Assembly: GCA_900557555.1 (NCBI GenBank)
Contig: USTH01000004.1
Location: forward strand, 1 to 54,897
Direction of reading: 5' to 3'
Length of the DNA: 54,897 nucleotides
From: an uncultured Prevotellaceae bacterium
GTDB taxonomy: Bacteria; Bacteroidota; Bacteroidia; Bacteroidales; Bacteroidaceae
The notes under the pieces are model-generated. The model worked only from the letters and a program-made list of their open reading frames with translations. It had not been told where the DNA came from and made no database searches. Positions 9,303 through 18,693 of this stretch are shown here, piece by piece. Position 1 is the first letter of the stretch. Each line of letters starts with the position of its first letter. The translations under genes and the position numbers were made by a program.

Positions 9303-10568
9303 TTATTCAGCGTATTTCTTTATGATTACGCAGGCGTTGTGGCCACCAAATCCAAAGGTGTTGCTGAGGGCAGCGTTAACGGTGCGTTTCTGTGCCTTGT
9401 TGAAGGTGAAGTTGAGGTTATAGTCAAGTTCAGGGTCTTCGTCACCTTCTTCGTGATTGATTGTAGGAGGAACGATGTCGTTCTGAACGGCAAGGAGGCT
9501 GAACAGCGCTTCTGCCGCACCTGCTGCACCAAGCATGTGGCCAGTCATAGACTTTGTAGAGCTGATATTGAGCTTATAGGCGTGCTCCCCAAAGAGTTGT
9601 TTGATGGCTTTGGCCTCGGAGATGTCGCCTACGTGTGTTGATGTTCCGTGAACATTGATGTAGTCGATATCTTCAGGCTTCATGCCTGCATCGTCAAGAG
9701 CGGCCTGCATAACGAGGTGTGCTCCAAGGCCATCTGGGTGAGAGGCAGTGATGTGATAAGCATCGGCGCTCATGCCAGAGCCAGCAATTTCACCGTAAAT
9801 TCTGGCACCGCGTGCCTTCGCGTGCTCCAGTTCTTCAAGGAAGAGACATGCAGATCCCTCAGCCATTACGAAACCATCGCGACTTGCGCTGAACGGGCGG
9901 CTTGCCGTTTCAGGAGAATCGTTGCGAGTAGAAAGAGCGTGCATGGCGTTGAAGCCGCCAACACCTGTAGGCCAGATAGCAGCTTCTGCACCACCGCTGA
10001 GAATAGCGTCAGCCTTGCCGATGCGGATAAGGTCTACCGCTGTAGCTATAGCGTGAGTAGAAGATGCACAAGCTGATGTGGTAGCAAAGTTTGGGCCGTG
10101 GAAGCCGTACTTGATAGACACATGTCCTGCAGCAATGTCTGCAATCATCTTTGGGATAAAGAAAGGGCTGTATTTAGGACCAATCTCTGCACCTGTAAGA
10201 GCATATTGGCTAACTTCTTTTTCAAAACTGTTGATACCGCCGATACCGACACCAAGCACTACACCTACGCGGTTTTTGTTGAGAGCTTCCATGTCAAGCT
10301 TTGCATCGTCAACAGCCTCAGTGGCTGCAACCATTGCAAATTGGGTATATAGATCCATCTTGTTGGCTTCCTTGCGGTCAAGGTAGTTCTTTGGATCAAA
10401 ATCCTTAACCTCACAGGCAAAGTGGGTCTTGAACTTCTCTGTGTTGAAGCGAGTAATGGGAGCTGCACCGCTCTTGCCCGCTAATATTGCGGCCCATGTG
10501 TCGGCCACGTTGTTGCCAAGTGGAGTAATGGCACCCACACCTGTTACTACTACTCTTCTAAGTTCCAT
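9303..10568 (-). CDS. fabF: Beta-ketoacyl-ACP synthase II (FabF)
   Basis: Condensing enzyme of fatty-acid elongation: acyl-enzyme plus malonyl-ACP gives beta-ketoacyl-ACP and carbon dioxide. It has 421 residues, full length. The catalytic triad is readable as C167 (TTSACASSTHA), H307 (INVHGTSTHVGD) and H344 (SMTGHMLGAAGA), and the C-terminus has the typical SNTFGFGGHNA motif. It follows acpP, its carrier substrate, on the same strand with a hairpin between them that may reduce its expression relative to acpP. Confidence 0.97.
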   Translation of the reverse strand: MELRRVVVTGVGAITPLGNNVADTWAAILAGKSGAAPITRFNTEKFKTHFACEVKDFDPKNYLDRKEANKMDLYTQFAMVAATEAVDDAKLDMEALNKNRVGVVLGVGIGGINSFEKEVSQYALTGAEIGPKYSPFFIPKMIADIAAGHVSIKYGFHGPNFATTSACASSTHAIATAVDLIRIGKADAILSGGAEAAIWPTGVGGFNAMHALSTRNDSPETASRPFSASRDGFVMAEGSACLFLEELEHAKARGARIYGEIAGSGMSADAYHITASHPDGLGAHLVMQAALDDAGMKPEDIDYINVHGTSTHVGDISEAKAIKQLFGEHAYKLNISSTKSMTGHMLGAAGAAEALFSLLAVQNDIVPPTINHEEGDEDPELDYNLNFTFNKAQKRTVNAALSNTFGFGGHNACVIIKKYAE

Positions 10569-10601
10569 TATTCTGTAGTATTGTATTTATTAACGAAAAC
10601 A

Positions 10602-10644
10602 TTCCCACCTCAAAGCATATCTATTATACGCTTTGGGATGGGAA
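10602..10644 (-). terminator. Attenuator-like hairpin between acpP and fabF
   Basis: On the minus strand a 15-base arm TTCCCATCCCAAAGC pairs, with one mismatch and one wobble, with GCTTTGAGGTGGGAA across a 13-base loop, and TGTTTTCG follows. Lying within an operon, it probably works as a partial terminator or a processing or stability site that lets acpP exceed fabF. Confidence 0.55.
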
Positions 10645-10660
10645 CAAAAATAGAGTATAA

Positions 10661-10894
10661 TTACTTGTTATTCTCGATGTATTGGATAGCATCAGCTACA
10701 GTAGTAATCTTCTCGGCTTGATCGTCTGGAATTGAAATGCCAAATTCTTTCTCAAATTCCATGATGAGTTCTACAGTGTCAAGAGAATCTGCACCAAGGT
10801 CGTTAGCAAAAGAAGCTTCGTCTTTTACTACACTCTCGTCTACGCCAAGTTTCTCAGCGATAATCTCTTTTACTTTTTTCTCAATGTCTGACAT
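10661..10894 (-). CDS. acpP: Acyl carrier protein
   Basis: Acidic 77-residue carrier protein that holds growing acyl chains on 4'-phosphopantetheine. The attachment site is S37 in LGADSLDTVELIM. The length and the four-helix pattern match standard AcpP. It is the first gene of the acpP-fabF-rnc group and has its own promoter. Confidence 0.98.
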   Translation of the reverse strand: MSDIEKKVKEIIAEKLGVDESVVKDEASFANDLGADSLDTVELIMEFEKEFGISIPDDQAEKITTVADAIQYIENNK

Positions 10895-10939
10895 AATTTT
10901 GTTGAAATTGTTTTGGTTAATATTGTTTTAATTTGAGTG

Positions 10940-10970
10940 CAAAATTATTACATAATCTTTTCACGGCCAA
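10940..10970 (-). promoter_or_regulatory. Promoter of acpP-fabF-rnc
   Basis: On the minus strand, TTGG (10967-10970), 19 bases, then TAATTTTG (10940-10947) fits the Bacteroidetes promoter pattern with a one-base change in the -33 box. It lies 46 bases upstream of the acpP start. The rest of the 409-base gap to pckA is AT-rich, with no gene visible on either strand. Confidence 0.6.
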
Positions 10971-11250
10971 GAAATTGAATGGAAAAATGCACATTTGGGG
11001 CAAAGTAGTGCATTGTTTTGCTGTTTTTGTATAGTAGAGTTATAAAAATAGGCGGAGCTCATGCTAAGTAGTTGTGTGAAAGGTTTGTTTTTATTCCGTT
11101 GGTTGAAGTTGTGGTGTTGGTTTTGACATTTGCAAACATTAAATTGCAAATATCTAAATGGTGTCAGGCAAAAGGCGGACTGATTTTTAAGAATGGTTAA
11201 AAACGGGTTAAATTAATTTTAAAAGCCTCTGCACGAAGATTGAATATTGC

Positions 11251-11258
11251 TAACTTTG
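11251..11258 (+). promoter_or_regulatory. -7 box of the pckA promoter
   Basis: TAACTTTG, 46 bases before pckA. TCTG at 11228-11231, 19 bases upstream, is a weak -33 match. Confidence 0.5.
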
Positions 11259-11303
11259 CCACGGTAAGACAGACATAGAAACTTTACTAAATTATAAATT
11301 ACA

Positions 11304-12905
11304 ATGGCAACATTAGATTTAACTAAGTATGGCATCACCGGTTCAACAGTGATTGCTCACAACCCTTCTTACGAAACACTTTTCGAGGAAGAGACAAAGG
11401 CTGGCCTTCAGGGCTTTGAAGTAGGTCAGGAAACAGAACTTGGCGCTGTAAATGTAAAGACAGGTATCTTTACTGGCCGTTCACCAAAGGATAAGTATAT
11501 CGTTGACGATGCACAGAGTCACGACAAAGTGTGGTGGACAACCGAAGGCTACAAGAACGACAACCACCCGATGTCTGAAGAAGTATGGGCCAAGGTTAAG
11601 AGTCTTGCCGTTAAGGAACTCTGCAACAAAAATCTTTATGTGGTAGATGCTTTCTGCGGTGCTAACAAGGATACACGCATGGCAGTGCGTTTCATTGTTG
11701 AGGTGGCTTGGCAGGCTCACTTTGTTACCAACATGTTTATCAAGCCTACTGCGGACGAGTTGGCAAACTTCGAACCTAACTTTGTTATCTACAACGCTTC
11801 CAAGGCAAAGGTTGAGAACTATAAGGAACTTGGTTTGAACTCGGAAACTTGTGTTGCTTTCAATACTACCAGCCGCGAGCAGGTTATCATCAACACTTGG
11901 TATGGTGGTGAGATGAAGAAAGGTATGTTCTCTATGATGAACTACTACCTCCCACTCAAGGGCATGGCTTCAATGCACTGTTCTGCCAACTGCGATATGA
12001 ACGGTGAAAACACCGCAATTTTCTTCGGACTCTCTGGTACAGGTAAGACTACTTTGTCTACCGATCCAAAACGTCGCCTCATTGGTGATGACGAGCACGG
12101 ATGGGATGACAACGGTGTATTCAACTTCGAGGGCGGTTGCTACGCTAAGGTTATCAACCTTGACAAGGAATCTGAGCCAGACATCTACAATGCAATCAAG
12201 CGTAATGCTTTGCTCGAAAACGTAACAGTTGATGCTAATGGTAAGATTGACTTCGCTGATAAGTCTACAACAGAGAACACTCGTGTTTCTTATCCTATCA
12301 ACCACATCAAGAACATTCAACCAGGTTCTTCCGCTCCTGCAGCAAAGCAAGTTATCTTCCTTTCTGCTGATGCATTTGGTGTGCTTCCTCCAGTGTCTAT
12401 CCTTACACCAGAACAGACTCAATACTACTTCCTCTCTGGTTTCACCGCAAAGCTCGCAGGAACAGAGCGTGGTATCACTGAACCTACTCCTACTTTCTCC
12501 GCTTGCTTCGGTCAGGCTTTCCTTGAGCTCCACCCGACAAAGTATGCCGAGGAACTCGTAAAGAAGATGAAGAAGTCTGGTGCTAAGGCTTACCTCGTTA
12601 ACACGGGTTGGAACGGCACTGGCAAGCGTATTTCTATCAAGGATACACGTGGCATCATCGACGCTATCCTTTCTGGTGCAATCAATGAAGCTCCTACAAA
12701 GAACATTCCTATCTTCAACTTTGCAGTTCCTACTGCTCTTCCAGGAGTTGACCCTGCAATTCTTGACCCACGTGACACATACGACTGTGCTTGCAAGTGG
12801 GAGGAGAAAGCAAAGGATCTCGCAGCACGTTTTGTCAAGAACTTCGGTAAATATACTACCAACGAGGCAGGTAAGGCTCTCGTTGCTGCTGGTCCAAAAC
12901 TCTAA
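11304..12905 (+). CDS. pckA: Phosphoenolpyruvate carboxykinase (ATP)
   Basis: Cytosolic enzyme that interconverts oxaloacetate plus ATP with phosphoenolpyruvate, carbon dioxide and ADP. In succinate-producing Bacteroidales it usually works toward carbon-dioxide fixation into oxaloacetate (established for the group, not shown here). It has 533 residues, full length. Visible motifs are TGIFTGRSPKDKYIVDD near the N-terminus, the kinase-1a loop FFGLSGTGKTTLS (about residues 238-250), the metal-binding GDDEHGWDDNGVFNFEGGCY, and RISIKDTRGIIDAIL near the C-terminus. Codon choice looks strongly biased to a few codons compared with its neighbours, as expected for a highly expressed gene. Confidence 0.98.
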   Translation: MATLDLTKYGITGSTVIAHNPSYETLFEEETKAGLQGFEVGQETELGAVNVKTGIFTGRSPKDKYIVDDAQSHDKVWWTTEGYKNDNHPMSEEVWAKVKSLAVKELCNKNLYVVDAFCGANKDTRMAVRFIVEVAWQAHFVTNMFIKPTADELANFEPNFVIYNASKAKVENYKELGLNSETCVAFNTTSREQVIINTWYGGEMKKGMFSMMNYYLPLKGMASMHCSANCDMNGENTAIFFGLSGTGKTTLSTDPKRRLIGDDEHGWDDNGVFNFEGGCYAKVINLDKESEPDIYNAIKRNALLENVTVDANGKIDFADKSTTENTRVSYPINHIKNIQPGSSAPAAKQVIFLSADAFGVLPPVSILTPEQTQYYFLSGFTAKLAGTERGITEPTPTFSACFGQAFLELHPTKYAEELVKKMKKSGAKAYLVNTGWNGTGKRISIKDTRGIIDAILSGAINEAPTKNIPIFNFAVPTALPGVDPAILDPRDTYDCACKWEEKAKDLAARFVKNFGKYTTNEAGKALVAAGPKL

Positions 12906-12984
12906 TATCGACTATGTAGGGCGGAGTAATCCGGCGCAAATCTCTTATTGTCGGAATTCTCTCGCCTTCTTAAGATAATTACAT

Positions 12985-13026
12985 GAAAGGCGACTCCATC
13001 TCGTGAGGTGGGGTCGCCTTTTTCTT
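12985..13026 (+). terminator. Rho-independent terminator of pckA
   Basis: Arms AAAGGCGACTCCATC and GGTGGGGTCGCCTTT with a six-base loop, then TTTTCTTT. It lies about 80 bases after the pckA stop. Nothing else is recognisable between here and 13185. Confidence 0.85.
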
Positions 13027-13184
13027 TAATAGGGGAGTTTTAGCTTTAACAAACTATGAAAGCGTCATTGTAGTTCTAAAGAGAAAGAATTCTGAAGATA
13101 AGCCACTCTATTGAAAGAAATGATAAGTTGTTTTGGGCTTGATTATGAGGCGTCGCATAAGATTATAATAACAATTGAAATACA

Positions 13185-13937
13185 ATGAATTCAGTTTGGA
13201 TTAGTGCCTTAGGGTTGTGTGGAGCCTCAATAATAGGTTCTGTCATTGGGTATTTTGTGAAAGACATGCCTCATCGTTGGAACGATGCGGTGTTGGGTTA
13301 TTGTGCTGGCATTATGCTTGCAGCTTCTACTGTAGGACTCATTCTGCCAGCAGTTGAGGCGGTGGAAGGCTATGCGGTGTGGCTTGTGGTGGGAGGCGTC
13401 ATTTGCGGAGGACTGTTCCTGAATCTGTTGGATATGGTAACTCCTCATCTTCACACCATCACGGGACTTGATGCAGAAGTTCACCGCAACAACCGCTCTC
13501 TCAACAGGGTGTTGCTGTTTGTGCTTGCAATAGCCCTGCACAAACTTCCAGAGGGACTTGCGGCGGGAGTAAGCATGAATGAAACAAGCGGAATGGGCTG
13601 GACAGTATCGTTTGGCCTGGCGTTGCAGAATGTGCCAGAGGGTATGGTCATCATCGCTCCGCTACTCGTGGCTGGAGTGTCACGTTGGCGCACCTTTGCC
13701 ATTTCGGTTGCTATAGGTTTGCTGGAGGTGGCAGGTGTCTGGATAGGCTATGGTGTGGGTACTGTTATGGGCGTATTGCTGCCTGCGCTTCTTGGTTTCG
13801 CTGGCGGAGCCATGCTGTATGTCACATCAGATGAGATGATACCCGAAACCCATGCTCATGGCTTTCAGAAGCAGGCAACCTATGCCTTGCTGTTTGGCTT
13901 TTTGACTCTGGTATTGTTAGAGCGCATCACGATATGA
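13185..13937 (+). CDS. ZIP-family metal transporter
   Basis: Inner-membrane divalent-metal importer of 250 residues with about eight hydrophobic segments. The metal-site motifs typical of ZIP proteins are present: ALHKLPEGLAAGV in the fourth segment and LALQNVPEGMVI in the fifth. A short histidine-bearing loop (TPHLHTITGLDAEVHRN) lies between the third and fourth segments. Family members usually carry zinc, sometimes iron or manganese; specificity cannot be read from sequence. It stands alone and is followed by a MITE-like element. Confidence 0.93.
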   Translation: MNSVWISALGLCGASIIGSVIGYFVKDMPHRWNDAVLGYCAGIMLAASTVGLILPAVEAVEGYAVWLVVGGVICGGLFLNLLDMVTPHLHTITGLDAEVHRNNRSLNRVLLFVLAIALHKLPEGLAAGVSMNETSGMGWTVSFGLALQNVPEGMVIIAPLLVAGVSRWRTFAISVAIGLLEVAGVWIGYGVGTVMGVLLPALLGFAGGAMLYVTSDEMIPETHAHGFQKQATYALLFGFLTLVLLERITI

Positions 13938-13972
13938 ATGATTGCAGGTCGGTCAGTGGCAATACTGTTGTT

Positions 13973-14156
13973 CCAAATCGGTCATTAGGTTGTAAATGAC
14001 ATCTTTCTTGTTACTTCTTATTGCCTTTTGTTTTTATAAGGCATCTGCTGCTGTTGTTTTCAGCTCAAAATAGCTCGCTATTATTCCGTAAAACGACAAG
14101 CAACATCTGCTCTTCTAAAAGATCAGAATACAACAAGTCCTAACAACCGGATTGGG
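13973..14156. repeat. MITE-like element, copy A
   Basis: About 184 bp, starting CCAAATCGGTCATTAGG and ending CCTAACAACCGGATTGGG, so its ends are imperfect inverted repeats. The interior matches copies B and C: TTACTTCTTATTGCCTTTTG, a TATAAGGCA segment, and a long imperfect hairpin around AAAATAGCTCGCTATT followed by GACAAGCAACATCTGCTC. It lies between two convergent genes and stops one base before the stop codon of the sulfatase gene. No open frame of useful length is present. Confidence 0.8.
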
Positions 14157-14157
14157 A

Positions 14158-16002
14158 TTATTTCGCCGCTCCTTTTTTGTTGCTTAGGTCGATTCTTGCA
14201 GACTGTAGAATGGCGTGGGCGTTTCTGATGCGCTGTCTGCTTGGTTTAGGCGAGTCGGTAAGTATGGTGCCAGAAGTGAGATCTTCAACGGTTGCGCCAG
14301 TAGAGTCGATGAAACATACGCCGCGGTTAAAGGTGTGTGTGGCACAGGGATAGGTATAGGTGCGGCTGAACACATCGCGGCTGAACGTGAATTGGCTGTG
14401 GCTGATGCCCAGTTGTCCCAGTAGGGTGGCCGCAAGGTCTGTCTGGTTACAGATGCGGTTTTCTGTATAGTGCGACTTTACTGCGCCTCCAATCCACAAC
14501 AGGGGGATATGGTACTTTTGTATGTTGCTTTCTGTGATGTCTTCGGGGTATGTGATGCCGTGGTCGGGAATGATAACCAGTAGCAGATTGTTCCATATAG
14601 GAGATTTCTTCAGGCGTCTGACCAGTGTGCCGATACAGTCGTCAAGATATGCCATGGAGTTTGCTATAGGGTCATTCTTTATACGGTGGTATGGCACCTG
14701 CCAGTCCTCATGGCTCGCCAATGTCTGACAAGTGATAAAGAAAGGTTTGTCAGTGTTGTGGAGGTGTGTGATTCGGTTGTATAAGGTGTCGAGTACAATG
14801 TGGTCGGTCACGCCCCAAGAGTGTGTTTTTCTGACGGAACGGGGGAAGTGTTCGTCTCCCATCACTTTGCCATATCCGGTAGCGAGCAAATAACTGTTGG
14901 CGTTGGTGAAGTTTTTGTCACCCCCATAGAGGTATGCTGTGGTGTAGCCTGCGCCTGAAAGCGAACGTGCAATGGAGGGCAGACGGCCAGCTTCCTCGCT
15001 CATCTTCATAACCGAGAAGTCAGGAAAGCTGGGGTAGCCACTGAAAGTACAGACTGTTCCGCGGTCGGTGCGGTAGCTGTTGGCGTAGCATTGCGTAAAG
15101 ACGACACCTTCGTTAATAAGCTGGTTGATATTTGGGGTGATGTTTGGAACACCTCCGAGCGGTTCCACAAAGGCGGCACTTAGTCCCTCCATAAATACAA
15201 GCACGATGTCAGGTCTGTCGGTCTTGAGCATTTTTTGTGGGCTGATGCTTTGCGTGGAGTATTTAAGGGCTTTGAAAACCTGTTTGCATTCTGTTGGGCT
15301 ATAAAATCTGTAGAGTTTGTTCAGGGCGTGATTTTTAGCAATGGAATAGAAAAGGCTGAAAGCCGGATTTACGGCAGAGTGGTTGAGAAACGGGTTGGAG
15401 GAGTAGTAGGCGTAGCCAGTGTTCATAGTGGAACGTCCGACGCCACCTCTGATGGCAAGAAACATCAGTCCTCCGATGACAATGAAGAGTGAGAGGGTGC
15501 GAACTTTCTTGATGCAGGGTGCAAGATGCCACATTGTAACCTTATATAATGTAAACAGCATCAGTCCGCAAACGACTGTGGCGAGCAGCAGGGTCACGAC
15601 AAGGAACACAGTTGAGATATTGCCTGTTATGTTGGCAGAACGTCCCATGTAGTTGAAGATGGTAGCGTCAAGCTTGAATTGCCAGAAATCATATAAGATG
15701 CAGTCGCTGATAAGAATAATGGTCATGATGGGGGCGATGATGCAACTGTAAGCAAAGAATATGATGTTGATGTAGTGCTTGGCAGTCCAGATAGAGATTA
15801 TGCATAAAAGCCATGGTACGGTGGCAATATATGACACTGTAGCGAGGTCTTGTGGAAAGCCGTGAGCAATAACGTTAAGGTAGTCAGAGGCGTTGAGGTG
15901 TCTGTTGTCTGCATTATATAACATGAATGCCATCTTCATGATTACAAAGGTGGCGAGTAATGTGAGGGAGAATAAGAATAGTAGCCGTAGGCGTTGTTTC
16001 AT
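14158..16002 (-). CDS. LTA-synthase-like sulfatase-superfamily membrane enzyme
   Basis: Inner-membrane phosphoglycerol- or phosphoethanolamine-transferase-like enzyme of 614 residues. Five hydrophobic segments fill the first 190 residues, then an extracytoplasmic alkaline-phosphatase/sulfatase domain begins at DIVLVFMEGLSAAFVEPLGG. The likely metal ligand E272 and nucleophile T312 (NSYRTDRG) are present, and conserved downstream motifs include SGYPS, YLYGGDKNF, WGVTDH and IPDHGITYPE. Its true substrate in Bacteroidales is not known; modification of an envelope glycan or lipid is likely. It follows the ABC exporter by 55 bases on the same strand, which hints at a shared role in envelope lipid assembly. 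Confidence 0.88.
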   Translation of the reverse strand: MKQRLRLLFLFSLTLLATFVIMKMAFMLYNADNRHLNASDYLNVIAHGFPQDLATVSYIATVPWLLCIISIWTAKHYINIIFFAYSCIIAPIMTIILISDCILYDFWQFKLDATIFNYMGRSANITGNISTVFLVVTLLLATVVCGLMLFTLYKVTMWHLAPCIKKVRTLSLFIVIGGLMFLAIRGGVGRSTMNTGYAYYSSNPFLNHSAVNPAFSLFYSIAKNHALNKLYRFYSPTECKQVFKALKYSTQSISPQKMLKTDRPDIVLVFMEGLSAAFVEPLGGVPNITPNINQLINEGVVFTQCYANSYRTDRGTVCTFSGYPSFPDFSVMKMSEEAGRLPSIARSLSGAGYTTAYLYGGDKNFTNANSYLLATGYGKVMGDEHFPRSVRKTHSWGVTDHIVLDTLYNRITHLHNTDKPFFITCQTLASHEDWQVPYHRIKNDPIANSMAYLDDCIGTLVRRLKKSPIWNNLLLVIIPDHGITYPEDITESNIQKYHIPLLWIGGAVKSHYTENRICNQTDLAATLLGQLGISHSQFTFSRDVFSRTYTYPCATHTFNRGVCFIDSTGATVEDLTSGTILTDSPKPSRQRIRNAHAILQSARIDLSNKKGAAK

Positions 16003-16057
16003 GTGTGGTGTTGTTCAGTACCAAAGGGTGATGAGAGATTGCGGCATGACGGTTTTC

Positions 16058-17887
16058 CTACAGTTGCTGCATGTCGTTGAGCCGTTTGTAGTAGTTGCCG
16101 AGCCTAATGAGTTCATCATGTGTGCCACTTTCAACAATATGTCCTTCGTGCAGCACATAGATGCGGTCTGCATTCTTGATGGTTGACAGACGGTGGGCGA
16201 TGGCTATTGTTGTGCGTGTTTTCATGAGTCGTTCGAGGGCTTCTTGCACGAGACGTTCACTCTCTGTGTCAAGGGCAGATGTTGCCTCATCGAGAATGAG
16301 GATTGGCGGGTTCTTGAGTATTGCCCGCGCAATGCTGATGCGCTGACGTTGACCGCCCGAGAGGCGACATCCACGGTCACCCACGTTAGTGTTGTAGCCT
16401 TGTTCCATTTCCATGATGAATTCGTGGGCGTTGGCTATCTTGGCGGCTTCGGTCACCTGCTCCATGGTGGCGTTGTCTACGCCGAAAGCAATATTGTTGA
16501 ATACGGTGTCGTTGAACAGTATGGCCTCTTGGTTTACGTTGCCTATGATGGAGCGCAGTGAGTGAATGGAGAGGTTGCGTATGTCTCGGCCGTCAATGAG
16601 TATTTGACCGGCTTCTACATCGTGGTAGCGTGGTATGAGGTCTACCAGGGTTGACTTGCCCGATCCCGACTGCCCCACGAGGGCGATGGTCTGGCCCTTG
16701 TGTATGGTGAGGTTAATATCGCTCAATATTTTCTTTGTCTCATTGTAGCTGAAGTCAACGTGCTTAAACTCGATGCCGTATTCAAGGTCTTTGATGAATT
16801 CGGGGTTGGCGTTTTCCTTTATGCTGTTTTGGGCATATAGAATTTTATTTATCCTTTCCATTGATGCCATGCCTTTCTGAATGCTGTAGCCAGCTTTTGA
16901 GAGGTCTTTGAGCGGTTGCAGAATGGTGTAGAGGATTACCAGATAGTAGATGAATGTGCTGGCGTCAATGGGTGAGTTGCCGGAGAAGATGAGATAGCCG
17001 CCGAACCACAGTACAACGACAATCATACAAGTGCCGAGAAATTCACTTACGGGGTGTGCCGCTGCCTGGCGTATAGCCACCCTCAATGAGGCGTTGCGGA
17101 ACTCGTTGTTGACCTTTTCAAAGCGCTTGTCCATTTTCTTCTCGGCTATGAACGCCTTGATGATACGTAGTCCTCCGAGAGTTTCCTCTATCTGGCTTAT
17201 GCCGTCACTCCATTTTGATTGTGCGTAGAGCGATTTCGCTTTCAGTTTCTTGCCGATGCGTCCGATGCCCAGTGCCATAAACGGCACCACAAGCAGGGTA
17301 AACAGAGTCAGCTCCCAGCTTATAACAAACAAGGTTGAGAGATATATTACAATGAAAATGGGATTCTTGACTATCATATCAAGCGATGATGTGATAGAAG
17401 CATCCACTTCGTTGACATCGGTACTTACCCTTGCCAGAATGTCACCTTTGCGCTCTTCAGAGAAGAACGATAGAGGCAGGTGCAGTATCTTGCGGTAAAT
17501 GTCAGTGCGTATGTCTCTTACCACGCCAGTGCGCAGAGGCATAAGACAGGCAGAGCCGCCGAAATATGTGGCAGTCTTTAACAGTGTAAGTACAGACAGA
17601 ACCAGACCCAACAGAAGCAGTGTGGTGGCTGGGCCGTAGGTGTCTATCATCACTTGTGAATAGTAGTAACCGTTGTTTTTTGCAGTGTCAAGCAAGTCGC
17701 CTGTGCTCCATTCGATGAATTGGTATCTCTCTGTGTTGACCTTGAAGAGTATCTGCAGTATCGGCAGCAGTACCGTAAACGAGAAAACGTTGAACAGGGC
17801 TGCCAGAATGTTCATGGCAAAAGTGCCGGCTATGTATCGTTTGTATCGGGCAAAATATTTGCCCATGAGATGAAAGAAATCTTTCAT
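16058..17887 (-). CDS. MsbA-like ABC transporter (fused membrane and ATPase domains)
   Basis: Half-transporter of 609 residues that dimerises to flip a lipid or drug across the inner membrane. Six hydrophobic segments lie in residues 1-330. The nucleotide-binding domain follows with Walker A LVGQSGSGKSTLVDLIP, Q loop (NQEAILFNDTV), signature RLSGGQRQRISIARA, Walker B PILILDEATSALD and the switch histidine in IAHRLSTI. The fold and gene setting suit lipid A core flippase MsbA or a related lipid exporter, but multidrug exporters of this class look the same. Upstream are an RNase H gene and argS on the same strand. Confidence 0.93.
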   Translation of the reverse strand: MKDFFHLMGKYFARYKRYIAGTFAMNILAALFNVFSFTVLLPILQILFKVNTERYQFIEWSTGDLLDTAKNNGYYYSQVMIDTYGPATTLLLLGLVLSVLTLLKTATYFGGSACLMPLRTGVVRDIRTDIYRKILHLPLSFFSEERKGDILARVSTDVNEVDASITSSLDMIVKNPIFIVIYLSTLFVISWELTLFTLLVVPFMALGIGRIGKKLKAKSLYAQSKWSDGISQIEETLGGLRIIKAFIAEKKMDKRFEKVNNEFRNASLRVAIRQAAAHPVSEFLGTCMIVVVLWFGGYLIFSGNSPIDASTFIYYLVILYTILQPLKDLSKAGYSIQKGMASMERINKILYAQNSIKENANPEFIKDLEYGIEFKHVDFSYNETKKILSDINLTIHKGQTIALVGQSGSGKSTLVDLIPRYHDVEAGQILIDGRDIRNLSIHSLRSIIGNVNQEAILFNDTVFNNIAFGVDNATMEQVTEAAKIANAHEFIMEMEQGYNTNVGDRGCRLSGGQRQRISIARAILKNPPILILDEATSALDTESERLVQEALERLMKTRTTIAIAHRLSTIKNADRIYVLHEGHIVESGTHDELIRLGNYYKRLNDMQQL

Positions 17888-17988
17888 TTGTTCTTATTAT
17901 GTGGTTTAGGTGTATGTCTTTTTCGCTGGCCGTAGTCTGGTGTGTCTACGCTACAGCTATACAGTGGACCGATATCAAGACGGGCGGG

Positions 17989-18615
17989 TTATTTGCGTCC
18001 GAAGTCGGCAGGGATTTCGCCCCATTGTTCAGTGTGCCATTTGAGTAGCTGAATATCGTTGTCGGGGTTCTCGCGTAGCCATTTCTCGGCGCGCCCGATA
18101 AGTTCGTAGACTTCCGCGCTTTTTGGCGTACGTTTCAGTTTGGTTTTGCACTTCTTCGCTTTAATCCATAACAGGGCGTTGCGGCTGTCGCTGTAGATGG
18201 GTAGTTTCGTGCCCAGGCGCTTCTGCAGGGCAAGGGCGTGTACGATGGCAAGAAACTCACCGATGTTGTTGGTGCCGTAGAGTGGGCCGAGGTGGAACAG
18301 TCTGGCTTTGCTCTGCACGTCAACACCCTGATACTCCATCATTCCGGGATTACCACTGCATGCAGCGTCAACAGCGTAGGCGTTTTGTATCACTTCGACA
18401 GGCAAATGGCCATCGAGACTTTTTGGCTTTGGGGTGCGGCTGATTGTTGGTGCGGGGTGGCTGAATGCCAGTTGCGCCTCTTCCATGGTAGGGTAGGCTT
18501 TGTAGCGTGCTTCCTTGACACCCATGACCTGTGCTTTGCAATCGTCCCAAGTGAGATATACTCCGGGCTTATTGCCGCTCCATACAACATAGAACTTTGG
18601 TTTTGTTTTCGTCAT
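17989..18615 (-). CDS. Ribonuclease HI with N-terminal viroplasmin-like domain
   Basis: Endonuclease of RNA in RNA-DNA hybrids, 208 residues. The N-terminal 45 residues (KFYVVWSGNKPGVYLTWDDCKAQV) form the caulimovirus viroplasmin/hybrid-binding domain found in RNase H1. The catalytic domain follows with the four acidic positions recognisable: D in YAVDAACSGNPG, E in NNIGEFLAI, D in IYSDSRNALLWI and the last D in IPADFGRK. It lies 78 bases downstream of argS on the same strand. Confidence 0.93.
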   Translation of the reverse strand: MTKTKPKFYVVWSGNKPGVYLTWDDCKAQVMGVKEARYKAYPTMEEAQLAFSHPAPTISRTPKPKSLDGHLPVEVIQNAYAVDAACSGNPGMMEYQGVDVQSKARLFHLGPLYGTNNIGEFLAIVHALALQKRLGTKLPIYSDSRNALLWIKAKKCKTKLKRTPKSAEVYELIGRAEKWLRENPDNDIQLLKWHTEQWGEIPADFGRK

Positions 18616-18693
18616 TTTCTTTGGTGTGATGGTGGTAATGAGGAAGTCAGAGGGTGTAGCCGTTGACTCGTGAAACGGCTTTTACATTGTCTG

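Noticed and set aside
11970..12533. Minus-strand frame of 187 codons within pckA
   Set aside because: Shadow of a highly biased coding sequence; no homology pattern.
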